Notes under the pieces: model-generated
The model's database searches: none
Told to the model about the DNA's origin: nothing
What the model saw: the letters and a program-made list of their open reading frames with translations, nothing else
Assembly (NCBI GenBank): GCA_025358925.1
Contig: JANYHT010000015.1
Coordinates: 1 to 64,000, forward strand
DNA from: Gemmatimonadaceae bacterium
Lineage (GTDB): Bacteria > Gemmatimonadota > Gemmatimonadetes > Gemmatimonadales > Gemmatimonadaceae
DNA: 64,000 nt
Direction of reading: 5' to 3'
Position numbers and translations under genes: made by a program
Part shown: positions 46,008 through 54,464 of the stretch, piece by piece
Layout of the letters: every line of letters begins with the position of its first letter
How positions within the stretch are numbered: the stretch's first letter is position 1

Positions 46008-47000
46008 GTGACCATCGCGGACATCGACACCACCTTGGTTACGCTCGATCAGCTCGAGCGCGCGGCGCGCGGGCTCGACGGCATCGCGGTGCGCACGCCG
46101 CTGATGTTTGTTGATGCACTCAGCGAGCGTTTCCCGAGCGGTGTGTGGGTGAAACCGGAAATGTTGCAGCGCACTGGTGCGTTCAAGTTTCGGGGCGCGT
46201 ATACGTTTTTAAGCGCGATGTTGCCTGCGGATCGCGCGCGCGGTGTGATTGCGCCTTCGTCGGGCAATCATGGGCAAGCAGTTGCCTACGCGGCGCGCAT
46301 GTATGGCGTGCCGTGTACTGTGGTCATGCCGACAACCGTGACGGCCGCTAAACGTGCGGGTGCAGAGCGATATGGCGCAACGGTGATATTGGCCGGCGTG
46401 ACCACGCTTGATCGGTTGGCGAAAGCCGACGAACTCGCGCTCATAAGCGGCGCGATTGTGGTGCCACCGTATGATCATCCGCTCATTATCGCGGGGCAGG
46501 GTACACTCGGCTTGGAGATTGTGCACGATCTCCCCGATGTCGGCACCGTGATCGTGCCGGTTGGCGGCGGCGGCTTGTCTTCGGGCGTTGCTGCGGCGGT
46601 AAAGTTGCGCAATCCCAATGTGCGCGTCGTGGGCGTCGAGCCAGCGGGCGCGCGCAAATTGTCCGCAGCGCGCGCGGCCGGTCATCCGGTGACGCTCGAG
46701 CATTCGTCCGGACTACCCGACGGGTTGTTAGGTGTGCGGATTGGGACGCGAAATTTTGCGCACCTTGAACGCTTCTGCGACGAGGTTGTGCAGGTTGATG
46801 ATGCGGCCATTCGATGCGCGATGCGCTTCGTGCTTGATCGACTGAAGTTGGTGGCGGAGCCGAGCGGCGCGATTACGATCGCCGCATTGATGGAAGGATT
46901 GGTGGTGCCATCCGGTCCAACGGTAGTGGTGCTGAGCGGCGGCAATATTGAGTGGCCCGGATTGGTAGCACTGATCGCTGACCCACTGCCGGCGATCTGA
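46008..47000 (+). CDS. PLP-dependent threonine/serine dehydratase-like enzyme
   Basis: Fold type II PLP enzyme, about 330 residues from GTG 46008 (the frame is open from 45936 inside gyrA; other in-frame starts are possible). The PLP lysine is in GAFKFRGAY, the substrate loop is SSGNHGQA, and the phosphate loop is PVGGGGLSSG; SGGNIE near the end is typical. It lacks the C-terminal ACT domain of biosynthetic IlvA, so it resembles the catabolic threonine deaminase/serine racemase group. Substrate undecided. Confidence 0.85.
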   Translation: MTIADIDTTLVTLDQLERAARGLDGIAVRTPLMFVDALSERFPSGVWVKPEMLQRTGAFKFRGAYTFLSAMLPADRARGVIAPSSGNHGQAVAYAARMYGVPCTVVMPTTVTAAKRAGAERYGATVILAGVTTLDRLAKADELALISGAIVVPPYDHPLIIAGQGTLGLEIVHDLPDVGTVIVPVGGGGLSSGVAAAVKLRNPNVRVVGVEPAGARKLSAARAAGHPVTLEHSSGLPDGLLGVRIGTRNFAHLERFCDEVVQVDDAAIRCAMRFVLDRLKLVAEPSGAITIAALMEGLVVPSGPTVVVLSGGNIEWPGLVALIADPLPAI

Positions 47001-47006
47001 GAGCTC

Positions 47007-48482
47007 ATGCCCATGTCGCGCATCCTCGTGGCGGACGACGACCCATCGGTTCTTGAATCAGTCACGTGGCTGCTGAAGGAAAACGGATACGAAGTCGTGC
47101 CGACCAACGGTGGGGCGGCGTGTCTTGATCAACTCGAACGTCGTTCGCCTGATTTGTTGCTGCTCGATATTCTCATGCCGGACGCCGATGGGTTGCAGCT
47201 CTTAGAACGGATCAAGAGTGACGAGCGGTGGCGCGACTTGCCGGTGCTCATGCTGTCGGCGCAACCGCCGGAGGATGCGTCCGTGCGCTCGTTGGGATTG
47301 GGCGCGGCCGACTTCATTCGCAAACCATACCGACCGAAAGAACTGCTCGCGCGGGTTCAAGCGCATTTGCGCATGGGCACCGTGTTGCGCGCCACGCGGT
47401 TGGCGTTGGTGCGCACGGAAGAAGCACTCGTTCGTGCGCAGCAAGACGCCGACAGTCGACGCAAATTGGTCGATATTTTACACGAGGTAACGGGCGATTT
47501 GTCGGTGTCCGAACTCTTTCACTTGCTCGTCCGTCGCGCTGCGCGTGCCCTCGGCGTGTCGCATTGCTCGGTCGTGCTTGCGCGACCCGGCGAGGCATCG
47601 GCGGTTGTGGTGGCCGCGTATGAAAATCCAAAATTGCAGCAGCTCACGATTCAGCTCGATCGCTATCCCGAGCTGAAAGCCGCGCTCGACAGCGGACAGC
47701 CGGTGCTCGTTGAAGATCTCGACACGCATCCGCTGTATGAAGGCGTGCGGCATGTGTGGGGTATCGAAGGCATCGAGATACCCATTCGTTCGGTGATTGC
47801 ATTGCCGTTCACGATTGAACGCGGACAGTACGGCGTATTTCTCGTGCGTCGTACGCGCGACCAAGAGCCGTTTGGGGCGTCCGATCTTGAGTTTGCGCAA
47901 GCGGTGATTACGGCCGCGGTCGCGGTCATTCAGCGCGCGCAAATGGTGGAGAGCACCATGGCGGACAACGCGCGTCTTGAACAACTCGCGCAGACCGATC
48001 CGCTCACACAACTTCTCAATCGTCGCGCGTTGACCGAGCGCATTACGGCAGAGATGGAGCGCGCGTTGCGGTACGACTCAACGCTCGCCCTGCTGATGAT
48101 TGACCTGGATCACTTCAAACGCGTGAACGACACCTACGGCCATTTAGTGGGTGACGATGTCTTGCGTGATGTCGCCAAACTTTTGGTGGATACTATTCGC
48201 GTGAGCGATATCGTCGCGCGCTACGGCGGTGAGGAATTCCTGGTGTTGTTGCCGGAAACAGATGATGCCGGTGCAGAGTCGTTCGCCGATCGCATTCGTG
48301 CAGCGGTGGAAGAGCACGACTTCACGGATAGTGGTGAACATCCGCAGTTGCGATTGACATCCAGTATTGGCGTCGCGATGTATCCGGCCGCGCGTATTGA
48401 AAGTGTCGAGGATTTGTTTGCGAGAGCTGATGCGGCGTTGTATCGCGCGAAGGCAGATGGGCGCAATCGCGTGCGGCTGTAG
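47007..48482 (+). CDS. Response regulator with GAF and GGDEF domains (diguanylate cyclase)
   Basis: 491 residues: receiver domain (1-125; acidic DDD at 10-12, phospho-acceptor D54, Lys106 in RKPYRP), a helical linker, GAF domain (~165-310), and GGDEF domain (~325-490). The active site is GGEEF (407-411), and the inhibitory I-site RxxD is intact (RVSD, 398-401). Predicted to make cyclic di-GMP when phosphorylated. Starts 6 nt after the dehydratase stop; the partner kinase is not in the window. Its 3' end is overlapped by a minus-strand open frame. Confidence 0.93.
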   Translation: MPMSRILVADDDPSVLESVTWLLKENGYEVVPTNGGAACLDQLERRSPDLLLLDILMPDADGLQLLERIKSDERWRDLPVLMLSAQPPEDASVRSLGLGAADFIRKPYRPKELLARVQAHLRMGTVLRATRLALVRTEEALVRAQQDADSRRKLVDILHEVTGDLSVSELFHLLVRRAARALGVSHCSVVLARPGEASAVVVAAYENPKLQQLTIQLDRYPELKAALDSGQPVLVEDLDTHPLYEGVRHVWGIEGIEIPIRSVIALPFTIERGQYGVFLVRRTRDQEPFGASDLEFAQAVITAAVAVIQRAQMVESTMADNARLEQLAQTDPLTQLLNRRALTERITAEMERALRYDSTLALLMIDLDHFKRVNDTYGHLVGDDVLRDVAKLLVDTIRVSDIVARYGGEEFLVLLPETDDAGAESFADRIRAAVEEHDFTDSGEHPQLRLTSSIGVAMYPAARIESVEDLFARADAALYRAKADGRNRVRL

Positions 48483-48763
48483 CGTCGCACGCGCGTGATG
48501 GCGCTACAGGCCCGTCGCAACGCGCGAATGGCGAGCATCGTTTGTGTGAGCAACAGCGCGGAGGCGATACACCAGCACGACACGAACGCTCGATCAAGCT
48601 GCGCCAGCCACGCGAGGTTGAACCACGAGTCGGACGGGCGCATAACGGCACCGTACTCACCGCAATCGGCGTACCCATAGACACGGATACGTGCGACGCG
48701 CGTAGAAACAGCGGCGGACAGTGCCGCAAAGAGCGTCGCGATCAACATCCATCGCGCAATCAT
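48221..48763 (-). CDS. Probable small membrane protein coupled to BlaI
   Basis: The first ~95 residues look real: TM helix 1 (MLIATLFAALSAAVSTRVA), a polar segment with two cysteines, and TM helix 2 (AFVSCWCIASALLLTQTMLAI). The ATG overlaps the BlaI stop (ATGA). After the TM part the frame runs 262 bp antisense into the GGDEF gene with shadow-like composition, so the true protein may have lost its original stop. It lacks the HExxH and penicillin-sensor parts of BlaR1/MecR1. Confidence 0.45.
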   Translation of the reverse strand: MIARWMLIATLFAALSAAVSTRVARIRVYGYADCGEYGAVMRPSDSWFNLAWLAQLDRAFVSCWCIASALLLTQTMLAIRALRRACSAITRVRRYSRTRLRPSAFARYNAASALANKSSTLSIRAAGYIATPILDVNRNCGCSPLSVKSCSSTAARMRSANDSAPASSVSGNNTRNSSPP

Positions 48764-49146
48764 TTGCCGGTCCGATGGCGCCGACCAGCATGCACTTCGC
48801 GCGCGAGCTGCTTCAGTTCGTCCGGCGACACACCGTGCTGATCCACCAGCTGCGCCAAGAGCGCGTGCGGCAAACCGTTAAACAACGTGGTCAGTAGTCG
48901 CGAGAGTGCATTCTTCTGCGCGGCATGCTGTTGCACGCGCGGAAAGTAGCGATGACCGCGTCCCTCGGCCCCGCGCCGGACAAATCGTTTTGCTTCGAGA
49001 TTCCGCAGCATGGTCAATACAGTGGTATATGCAAACGGCGCATCGAGTCGCTCGCGTACTTCGGACACCGTGCCCGAATCCACCTCCCATAACATCGCCA
49101 TTATCTCGAGTTCGCGCTCACCTGGCGACGCATCAGTCATGTCCAC
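48760..49146 (-). CDS. BlaI/MecI/CopY-family transcriptional repressor
   Basis: 128 residues with the family winged helix: ERELEIMAMLWEVDSGTVSEVRERLD, YTTVLTMLRNLEAKRFVRR and GRGHRYFP, then a C-terminal dimerisation helix. It binds as a dimer to TACTA/TAGTA palindromes and is normally removed by BlaR1-type proteolysis. A perfect palindrome of that kind lies 16 bp upstream of its start (49162-49185), so it should repress itself and perhaps the divergent gene. Confidence 0.88.
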   Translation of the reverse strand: MDMTDASPGERELEIMAMLWEVDSGTVSEVRERLDAPFAYTTVLTMLRNLEAKRFVRRGAEGRGHRYFPRVQQHAAQKNALSRLLTTLFNGLPHALLAQLVDQHGVSPDELKQLAREVHAGRRHRTGK

Positions 49147-49161
49147 CTCGGCGCCAATATC

Positions 49162-49185
49162 TAGCTACTAGCATGATAGTAGCTA
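49162..49185. promoter_or_regulatory. BlaI-type operator palindrome
   Basis: TAGCTACTA (49162-49170) and TAGTAGCTA (49177-49185) are perfect inverted arms with a 6-bp centre. The TACTA/TAGTA core matches the known BlaI/MecI operator type. A second inverted repeat, TTGTCA-acta-TGACAA (49204-49219), overlaps another TAGTAG and may be a second site. Confidence 0.75.
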
Positions 49186-49297
49186 TGCGCGTTCCTGTGT
49201 GATTTGTCAACTATGACAATAGTAGTTCGTGCCGAACGACCACCCCGCCATTACCTTTTTCCGCTACGTCCCCACCCCTCCTGTCTGGAGTCTTAAA

Positions 49298-50446
49298 ATG
49301 CGAATGCTCGTTCTCGGCGCTGGTCTGCAAGGCTCTGCGTGCGCGTTCGACCTCCTGAACACGCCCGCTGTCGAACGCGTGATCCTTGCTGACGTTCGCG
49401 TTGGCACGTTACCGCCATTTCTCCAACCTCACCTCGGCGCGCGACTCTCACACGTCGCGCTTGATGTCCGAGACGCCGACGCAGTTCGCGCCGTTTACGC
49501 GCAATGCGATGCAGTTTGCAGCGCGATTCCGTACTATCTCAACCTCCCGCTTGCGCAATTAGCGGTCGAAGTTGGTGTGCACTTCACCGATCTTGGTGGC
49601 AACACGGCCATTGTGCTCGAACAACAGCAGCTTGACGCTGCAGCAAAGCAGAAAGGCGTGAGCATTGTGCCAGACACCGGTCTTGCCCCAGGCATGGTGA
49701 ACATCATCGCCCAGCACGGCATCGAACAGTTTGATCGCGTCGAAACCGTACGCCTGTTTGTTGGTGGACTACCGCAGGTGCCAGAGCCACCCGTTGGTTA
49801 TCAAATCGCGTACTCCATCGAAGGCGTTGTGGACTATTACACCACGCCATCACTCGTCATCAGCAACGGTGTGCGCGAAACAAAGGTTGCACTCTCCGGG
49901 ATTGAGCCCGTACGATTTGCCGAGCCGCTCGGCGAACTCGAGGCGTTTCATACGGCGGGGGGCCTGTCGACAATGGTGTATCGCTATGCGGGAATTATTT
50001 CAAACATGGAATATAAAACGCTCCGGTATCCGGGACATGCACGCATCATGGAAGCGATTCGTGAGTTGGGACTCTTCTCCACGGAGCCGGTTGATGTGAA
50101 GGGGCAGCAGGTGGTGCCGCGCGATGTGTTTGTTCGGGTGGCTGGTGAAAAGCTACGCAAACAAAAACCAGATCTCGTCGCGTTGCGCGTTGAGGTGACA
50201 GGTATGCGCGACGGTGTACGAAGCACGCGCGCGTGGGAAGTTGTCGATCACTTCGATGCCGCGCATGGCATTTCGGCGATGATGCGCACCACCGGATACA
50301 CCCTCTCCATCACGAGTCAGTTGCAAGTGATGGGAATCATTCCGCCTGGCGTCCAGACGCCAGATCAGTGTGTGCCGCCGCAACGATATTTTGCGATGTT
50401 GGCGGATCGTGGGGTGATTGTGAGGGATCTAGGGATTAGGGACTAG
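49298..50446 (+). CDS. Saccharopine dehydrogenase-like NAD(P) oxidoreductase
   Basis: About 382 residues from the ATG at 49298 (GGAG seven nucleotides upstream); the frame is open from 49229. N-terminal Rossmann fold MRMLVLGAGLQGSACA, then a segment VPDTGLAPGMVNIIAQHG and the C-terminal domain typical of the saccharopine/lysine-6-dehydrogenase family. Probably acts on a lysine-derived or related amino acid. The last residues DLGIRD and the TAG stop come from heptamer array F. Divergent from blaI and its operator. Confidence 0.85.
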   Translation: MRMLVLGAGLQGSACAFDLLNTPAVERVILADVRVGTLPPFLQPHLGARLSHVALDVRDADAVRAVYAQCDAVCSAIPYYLNLPLAQLAVEVGVHFTDLGGNTAIVLEQQQLDAAAKQKGVSIVPDTGLAPGMVNIIAQHGIEQFDRVETVRLFVGGLPQVPEPPVGYQIAYSIEGVVDYYTTPSLVISNGVRETKVALSGIEPVRFAEPLGELEAFHTAGGLSTMVYRYAGIISNMEYKTLRYPGHARIMEAIRELGLFSTEPVDVKGQQVVPRDVFVRVAGEKLRKQKPDLVALRVEVTGMRDGVRSTRAWEVVDHFDAAHGISAMMRTTGYTLSITSQLQVMGIIPPGVQTPDQCVPPQRYFAMLADRGVIVRDLGIRD

Positions 50447-50460
50447 GAACTAGGAGATAG
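50430..50460 (+). repeat. Heptamer array F (TAGGGAT type)
   Basis: Units TAGGGAT (50430-50436), TAGGGAC (50437-50443), TAGGAAC (50444-50450), TAGGAGA (50451-50457) and TAG. It encodes the C-terminal LGIRD and stop of the upstream gene, and its last unit provides AGGAG (50452-50456), placed correctly as the Shine-Dalgarno for the ATG at 50464. Confidence 0.93.
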
Positions 50461-50463
50461 AGT

Positions 50464-51279
50464 ATGAAGGTGTCCGTGAAATTGACGACGAGGCGAGTTA
50501 CGCTGCTAGCGTTGGTTTGCGTGGGGAGTGCACTGCAGGCACAAACCGCATCGACGCCGCGCGGTGCATTAGTTGGGACGATTCTGACAGAGCGAACAGA
50601 AAAGCCAGTCGTTGATGCGGAGATCGCGATCGTTGGTCTCACTGTCAACGTGCGGTCGGATAGCGCAGGCAACTTTTCGATGCTTGATGTCCCGGTGGGC
50701 ACGTATCAACTCACCGTGCGCGCGTTGGGCTACGCGGCGTTTAGCGGGACGTTCACATTTCGCGACAACATCACCTTGTCGCGTGATTTCATGTTAAAGC
50801 GATTGAGCAACACGCTGGCGACGGTCGACATCACGGCGCGCGCGGTCGCTCCCACCAGCAACCGGCTCGCAGAGTTTGAGGAACGGCGCTTGCTCGGCAT
50901 CGGGCGATACCTAACCCGCGAGGTGTTCGAAAATGCCGAAGGACGAAAACTGACCGACGTTCTCATCGGCTCGATGTCCGGTATCGTAGCGATTGCGAAT
51001 AATGGAGAGCGCTCAATCGCCGCAGGAAATCGCGGCAACATTAGCCTCAGCAACAAGCCGGGTCAGGTCGGGAAGAAGACCGCATGCTACGTGCAGGTTG
51101 TCATTGACAATATCGTCCGATATCGCAGCACCCCAGGCGAAACGCTGTTCGACATCGACACGGTTGATCCAACAACGGTGGCAGGTATCGAGTTCTATAC
51201 TGTGTCGCAGACGCCGTTGCAATTCAACAGTACTGGCGGTGCACCCTGCGGTACCATGGTGATCTGGACCAAACGATAA
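50464..51279 (+). CDS. Exported protein with carboxypeptidase-like and TonB-plug-like domains
   Basis: 271 residues with a signal peptide (ending SALQAQ). Residues ~33-115 form a carboxypeptidase-D-type regulatory domain (GTILTERTEKPVVDAEIAI, DSAGNFSMLDVPVGTYQLTVRALGY). The rest resembles the plug domain of TonB receptors (RKLTDVLIGSMSGI, GIEFYTV) but there is no beta-barrel, and a Cys pair (C218 region and the final PCGT) may form a disulfide. Common in this kind of bacterium; role unknown. Confidence 0.8.
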   Translation: MKVSVKLTTRRVTLLALVCVGSALQAQTASTPRGALVGTILTERTEKPVVDAEIAIVGLTVNVRSDSAGNFSMLDVPVGTYQLTVRALGYAAFSGTFTFRDNITLSRDFMLKRLSNTLATVDITARAVAPTSNRLAEFEERRLLGIGRYLTREVFENAEGRKLTDVLIGSMSGIVAIANNGERSIAAGNRGNISLSNKPGQVGKKTACYVQVVIDNIVRYRSTPGETLFDIDTVDPTTVAGIEFYTVSQTPLQFNSTGGAPCGTMVIWTKR

Positions 51280-51296
51280 AACCAGCGTCTCGCCCG

Positions 51297-53003
51297 TTAC
51301 GTTCGAAATTCTCCAATCATTCCGCGCACGCGTAACGACGCGGTCTGCAAGAGTTCCGCTGTGGCAGAGACCTCCTGCGCTGAGGCTGATGTTTGCTCAG
51401 TACTTGCCGCGACTTCTTCGGCGGCAGCGGCGTGACCTTCCGACGTATCGCGCGCGCTTGTCAGCGAGCGTTGCACGGCGCCGAGTGATGTGCGATTGGC
51501 TGCGACCGCGCTCGACACGCGCGTTGCGGCGCCCTCGACTTGCGCCACCGCATCATCAATGCGTGACAGGGCACTCGACACGCCAGCGGCTACGAGCTCA
51601 ACGTCCTTGAGCCGCGTGGCACCCGACTCGACCGAACTGGACGCGCTGGCAATGCGCGACCGAATGCGCTTCACGTTCTCGGTTACTTCATTCGCCGCGT
51701 TCGCGCTTTGCTCCGCAAGCGTGCGCACTTCCTGCGCGACAACGGCAAACCCGCGTCCCGCGCTGCCCGCGCGCGCCGCTTCGATTGCCGCATTGAGTGC
51801 AAGCAAATTTGTTTGCGTGGCAATCTCTGAGATGACACCAACGAAGTCGTCGATGGCGGATGTCGCATCGCGCAGCGCGGTCATCTCCTGCTTCGAGTCG
51901 ATGACCACTTCGTGCGCGCCCAACAGCGTGTCGATCGCTATTTGTACTTGGTCGCGAGTGCTATTGGTGGTGCCCCGAATTTCGCGGCCAACGCGTTCTG
52001 TTTCCTCAGCGGCTTCACCGATCGTGGCGCCTGCTTCCGCGAGCTGTTTGACCGTATCGCTCGCGGCGTTCAACGCGTTGAACTGCACGGACGCGCTGTG
52101 GGACATGTCCATGACGGCGGTCGTGACGTGCTGTGACGAGGCGGCCGCAGACGATGCCGACGCGCTCAGCTCTCCTGCCGCGAGTGTGACCTGATCGGCC
52201 TCGCCCTGTACGCGCGTTAACAACAGTCGCAAGCGTTCGCGTGCTTGCTGCATTGCCGCGATAAGTTCGGCGTACTCTTGTGCGACGCGCGCCGACGAGT
52301 CGACGGTCGCTGGGAGCCGCAGGTCTCCGGCACCGATGGCCGCCATTTCTTCGCGAAGTTGCGCGAGTGGCGTCGTCACGGCTCGTGACGTACTGAGGCC
52401 AAAAAAGGCGGCCAGTCCAAAGGCCAACGCCACCACCACTACGAGGATCACCTCGGCGCGACGGAGCCCGTTGTGCATGCGCTCCATCGATTCATTCGCA
52501 CCATTGCGCGCTTCGCTGCGCAGTGCCTGGAGTTCGCCTTCGATGGATTGGATGTCTTTCCCGGTATGTTGCAGCACGCGCTGCGCATCATCTTCGCGAC
52601 CGACCACTTGCCACGCGTGTGTCGTCGCTATGCGTACTTCAAGCGCGGCTTTAAGCTGGCCCAAATTTTCCAGACGACGTCGCTCTTCCGGGCGAAGCAT
52701 CTGCTGTTTAATGGCGTCGCGGCGCAAGCGGTCCGCTTGGTCAACGAGCACTAAGTACTGCGATTGATCGGAGTCGCTTCGACTATTCAAATACCGAAGC
52801 CCGGCAACCAATTCGCGGAGAATGGTTGTTGTTGCGCGTTCAGTAAACTCTGAGCGATCCGCCAGCGCGCGCACTGTGGTATCCGCCTGCGCATTGCTGC
52901 GTGTCAGCCCGTACCAGCCAACGACGCCGCCCACGAGCAAAAGGCCGATTGATGTCCCAAAGCCCGCAATAAGCCGAGCGCGAATTGTCCGCAATAAAAT
53001 CAC
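51297..53003 (-). CDS. Methyl-accepting chemotaxis protein coupled to a binding protein
   Basis: 568 residues from a GTG. TM helix near 12-30, a periplasmic helical bundle of about 150 residues, TM helix 2 ([19 protein letters not shown]), a HAMP domain, then the signalling domain with [31 protein letters not shown] (tip region, in two parts here). Its start overlaps the stop of the upstream binding-protein gene by 4 nt (GTGA), implying coupled translation. No CheR-tethering tail. Likely senses ligand through the binding protein. Confidence 0.9.
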   Translation of the reverse strand: MILLRTIRARLIAGFGTSIGLLLVGGVVGWYGLTRSNAQADTTVRALADRSEFTERATTTILRELVAGLRYLNSRSDSDQSQYLVLVDQADRLRRDAIKQQMLRPEERRRLENLGQLKAALEVRIATTHAWQVVGREDDAQRVLQHTGKDIQSIEGELQALRSEARNGANESMERMHNGLRRAEVILVVVVALAFGLAAFFGLSTSRAVTTPLAQLREEMAAIGAGDLRLPATVDSSARVAQEYAELIAAMQQARERLRLLLTRVQGEADQVTLAAGELSASASSAAASSQHVTTAVMDMSHSASVQFNALNAASDTVKQLAEAGATIGEAAEETERVGREIRGTTNSTRDQVQIAIDTLLGAHEVVIDSKQEMTALRDATSAIDDFVGVISEIATQTNLLALNAAIEAARAGSAGRGFAVVAQEVRTLAEQSANAANEVTENVKRIRSRIASASSSVESGATRLKDVELVAAGVSSALSRIDDAVAQVEGAATRVSSAVAANRTSLGAVQRSLTSARDTSEGHAAAAEEVAASTEQTSASAQEVSATAELLQTASLRVRGMIGEFRT

Positions 53004-54151
53004 TTAGTGCGCCCCGCTACCATCGCGATCGTCGCGCCGATTGTGGTGACCACCACCGTGCGCCCCGCGACATCGTGATTGCGTTCAAAAGCGATCGGTC
53101 CAGCAACACCGTCCAACGGTGCAGTGCCTTGTCCAAGGTGCTCTAACGCGTCCCGAACTGCTACTCGTGTACGTGCACCGCTCAGCACCATGCGTCCAAT
53201 GGCAATGGCTGCATCGTACGACAACGCGGCGAACATATCGGGTTCTTGCCGGAAGCGTGCGCGAAAGCGTGACAAGAAATGTTGCGCTTCGGCGCTCGTC
53301 GCCCGTTCGGCTCGGAAAAACGCCACGAACCGTGCTCCCTGTGCTTCTGGCGCTTCGTTCATGGCTTCGGTGCCGTCGCCACCAACAAATGGGATGCTGA
53401 CATGCGCCGCTTTCAGCGCCTTCAGCAGCGCAATAGCATCCGCTGCATCACCGGGAAACAGCAAAACATCTGGATGAAGCTTGGCGAGCAATTGTGCATA
53501 CGCCTCCCATTCACTAACGCCCGTGAGATACGGATCGCGCTGCACCACAACGGCGCCGCGCTGCGCGAAAGCGTCGGAGAACGTGCTTGACCACTCCTGG
53601 CCGTACGAATCATTGCGATAGATGATGGCTGCACGTCGCGCACCGAGTGAGTCACGCACCCATCGTGCGACGTAGCGGGCGGCATCTCGATCACTTGGTG
53701 CCAGTCGAAAGAACCACGGACTGATACCGGACAGTCGTGGAGAGGAGGCGGTCGGCGACACCGCGACGACCGCGTTGGCGCCGGCATGTTCGGCGTCGGC
53801 GTAGACCGGCAGCGCTTCGAGTGTGTTTCCGCTCTCCGGATGGCCAATGACACCGAGTACGGCCGGGTCGTCGCGCAGCTGCTGTGCCACGCCTACCGCA
53901 CTTGACGCACCGCGATTTGGTGCACGCAGGCGGAAGCGCACGTTTCCACTTTCGTTAAGGCGTTCGACCGCGAGTTCGAGACCGCGCATCACACCGTCAT
54001 AGCCCGGACGACCCGGAATCGCGCCGACGCCGAGTGCCACCGTTTCGTTCGCCGTGCGAGGGGCGCCTGAGCTGCTACAGGCGACGGACAAGCAGAGGGC
54101 AACGAGCGCAATGATGGTCGCTCGGGCAGTCGCAACAGGGGATAGAGTCAC
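53000..54151 (-). CDS. Periplasmic amino-acid-type binding lipoprotein (Leu/Ile/Val-binding fold)
   Basis: 383 residues, GTG start, signal peptide with lipobox SVAC. The mature protein has the type I periplasmic binding fold of branched-chain amino acid receptors ([72 protein letters not shown]). No permease or ATPase gene is present. Since it is translationally coupled to a chemoreceptor, a sensory rather than a transport role is likely. Ligand unknown. Confidence 0.87.
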   Translation of the reverse strand: MTLSPVATARATIIALVALCLSVACSSSGAPRTANETVALGVGAIPGRPGYDGVMRGLELAVERLNESGNVRFRLRAPNRGASSAVGVAQQLRDDPAVLGVIGHPESGNTLEALPVYADAEHAGANAVVAVSPTASSPRLSGISPWFFRLAPSDRDAARYVARWVRDSLGARRAAIIYRNDSYGQEWSSTFSDAFAQRGAVVVQRDPYLTGVSEWEAYAQLLAKLHPDVLLFPGDAADAIALLKALKAAHVSIPFVGGDGTEAMNEAPEAQGARFVAFFRAERATSAEAQHFLSRFRARFRQEPDMFAALSYDAAIAIGRMVLSGARTRVAVRDALEHLGQGTAPLDGVAGPIAFERNHDVAGRTVVVTTIGATIAMVAGRTK

Positions 54152-54295
54152 AGAGATTCCGAACTTCCTGGTCTAAATGCGCTTCAGTGGTCCTGAGGAC
54201 ATGGTCCATTCATGCAAGAGACGACTCGGGACCGCCGACGCAATTCGTTGGCTGATTTGACGGCCGGTAGAGACGAAAACCTGTGAAAATCAGAT

Positions 54296-54324
54296 TTGAC
54301 GGTTACTCATGTGTGGAATAATTC
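54296..54324 (+). promoter_or_regulatory. Candidate promoter of the cytochrome oxidase operon
   Basis: TTGACG (54296-54301) followed after 16-17 bp by ATAATT/TAATTC (54318-54324). It lies in the 313-bp gap 54152-54464, which otherwise shows only a run of CGCG (54420s) and no convincing gene. Assignment is by consensus only. Confidence 0.4.
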
Positions 54325-54464
54325 GACGAGTGGTAGGAATCGAATGAACTTTCCTTGCGAGTCGGTTAATCAGCCGTTTAGCTTCGCAGTGCTATCACAT
54401 CGAATGCTCTTCAGCGAGTCGCGCGCGCGCGAGCGGGAGAGCGGTCCATTCTCAAGGAACCGGC

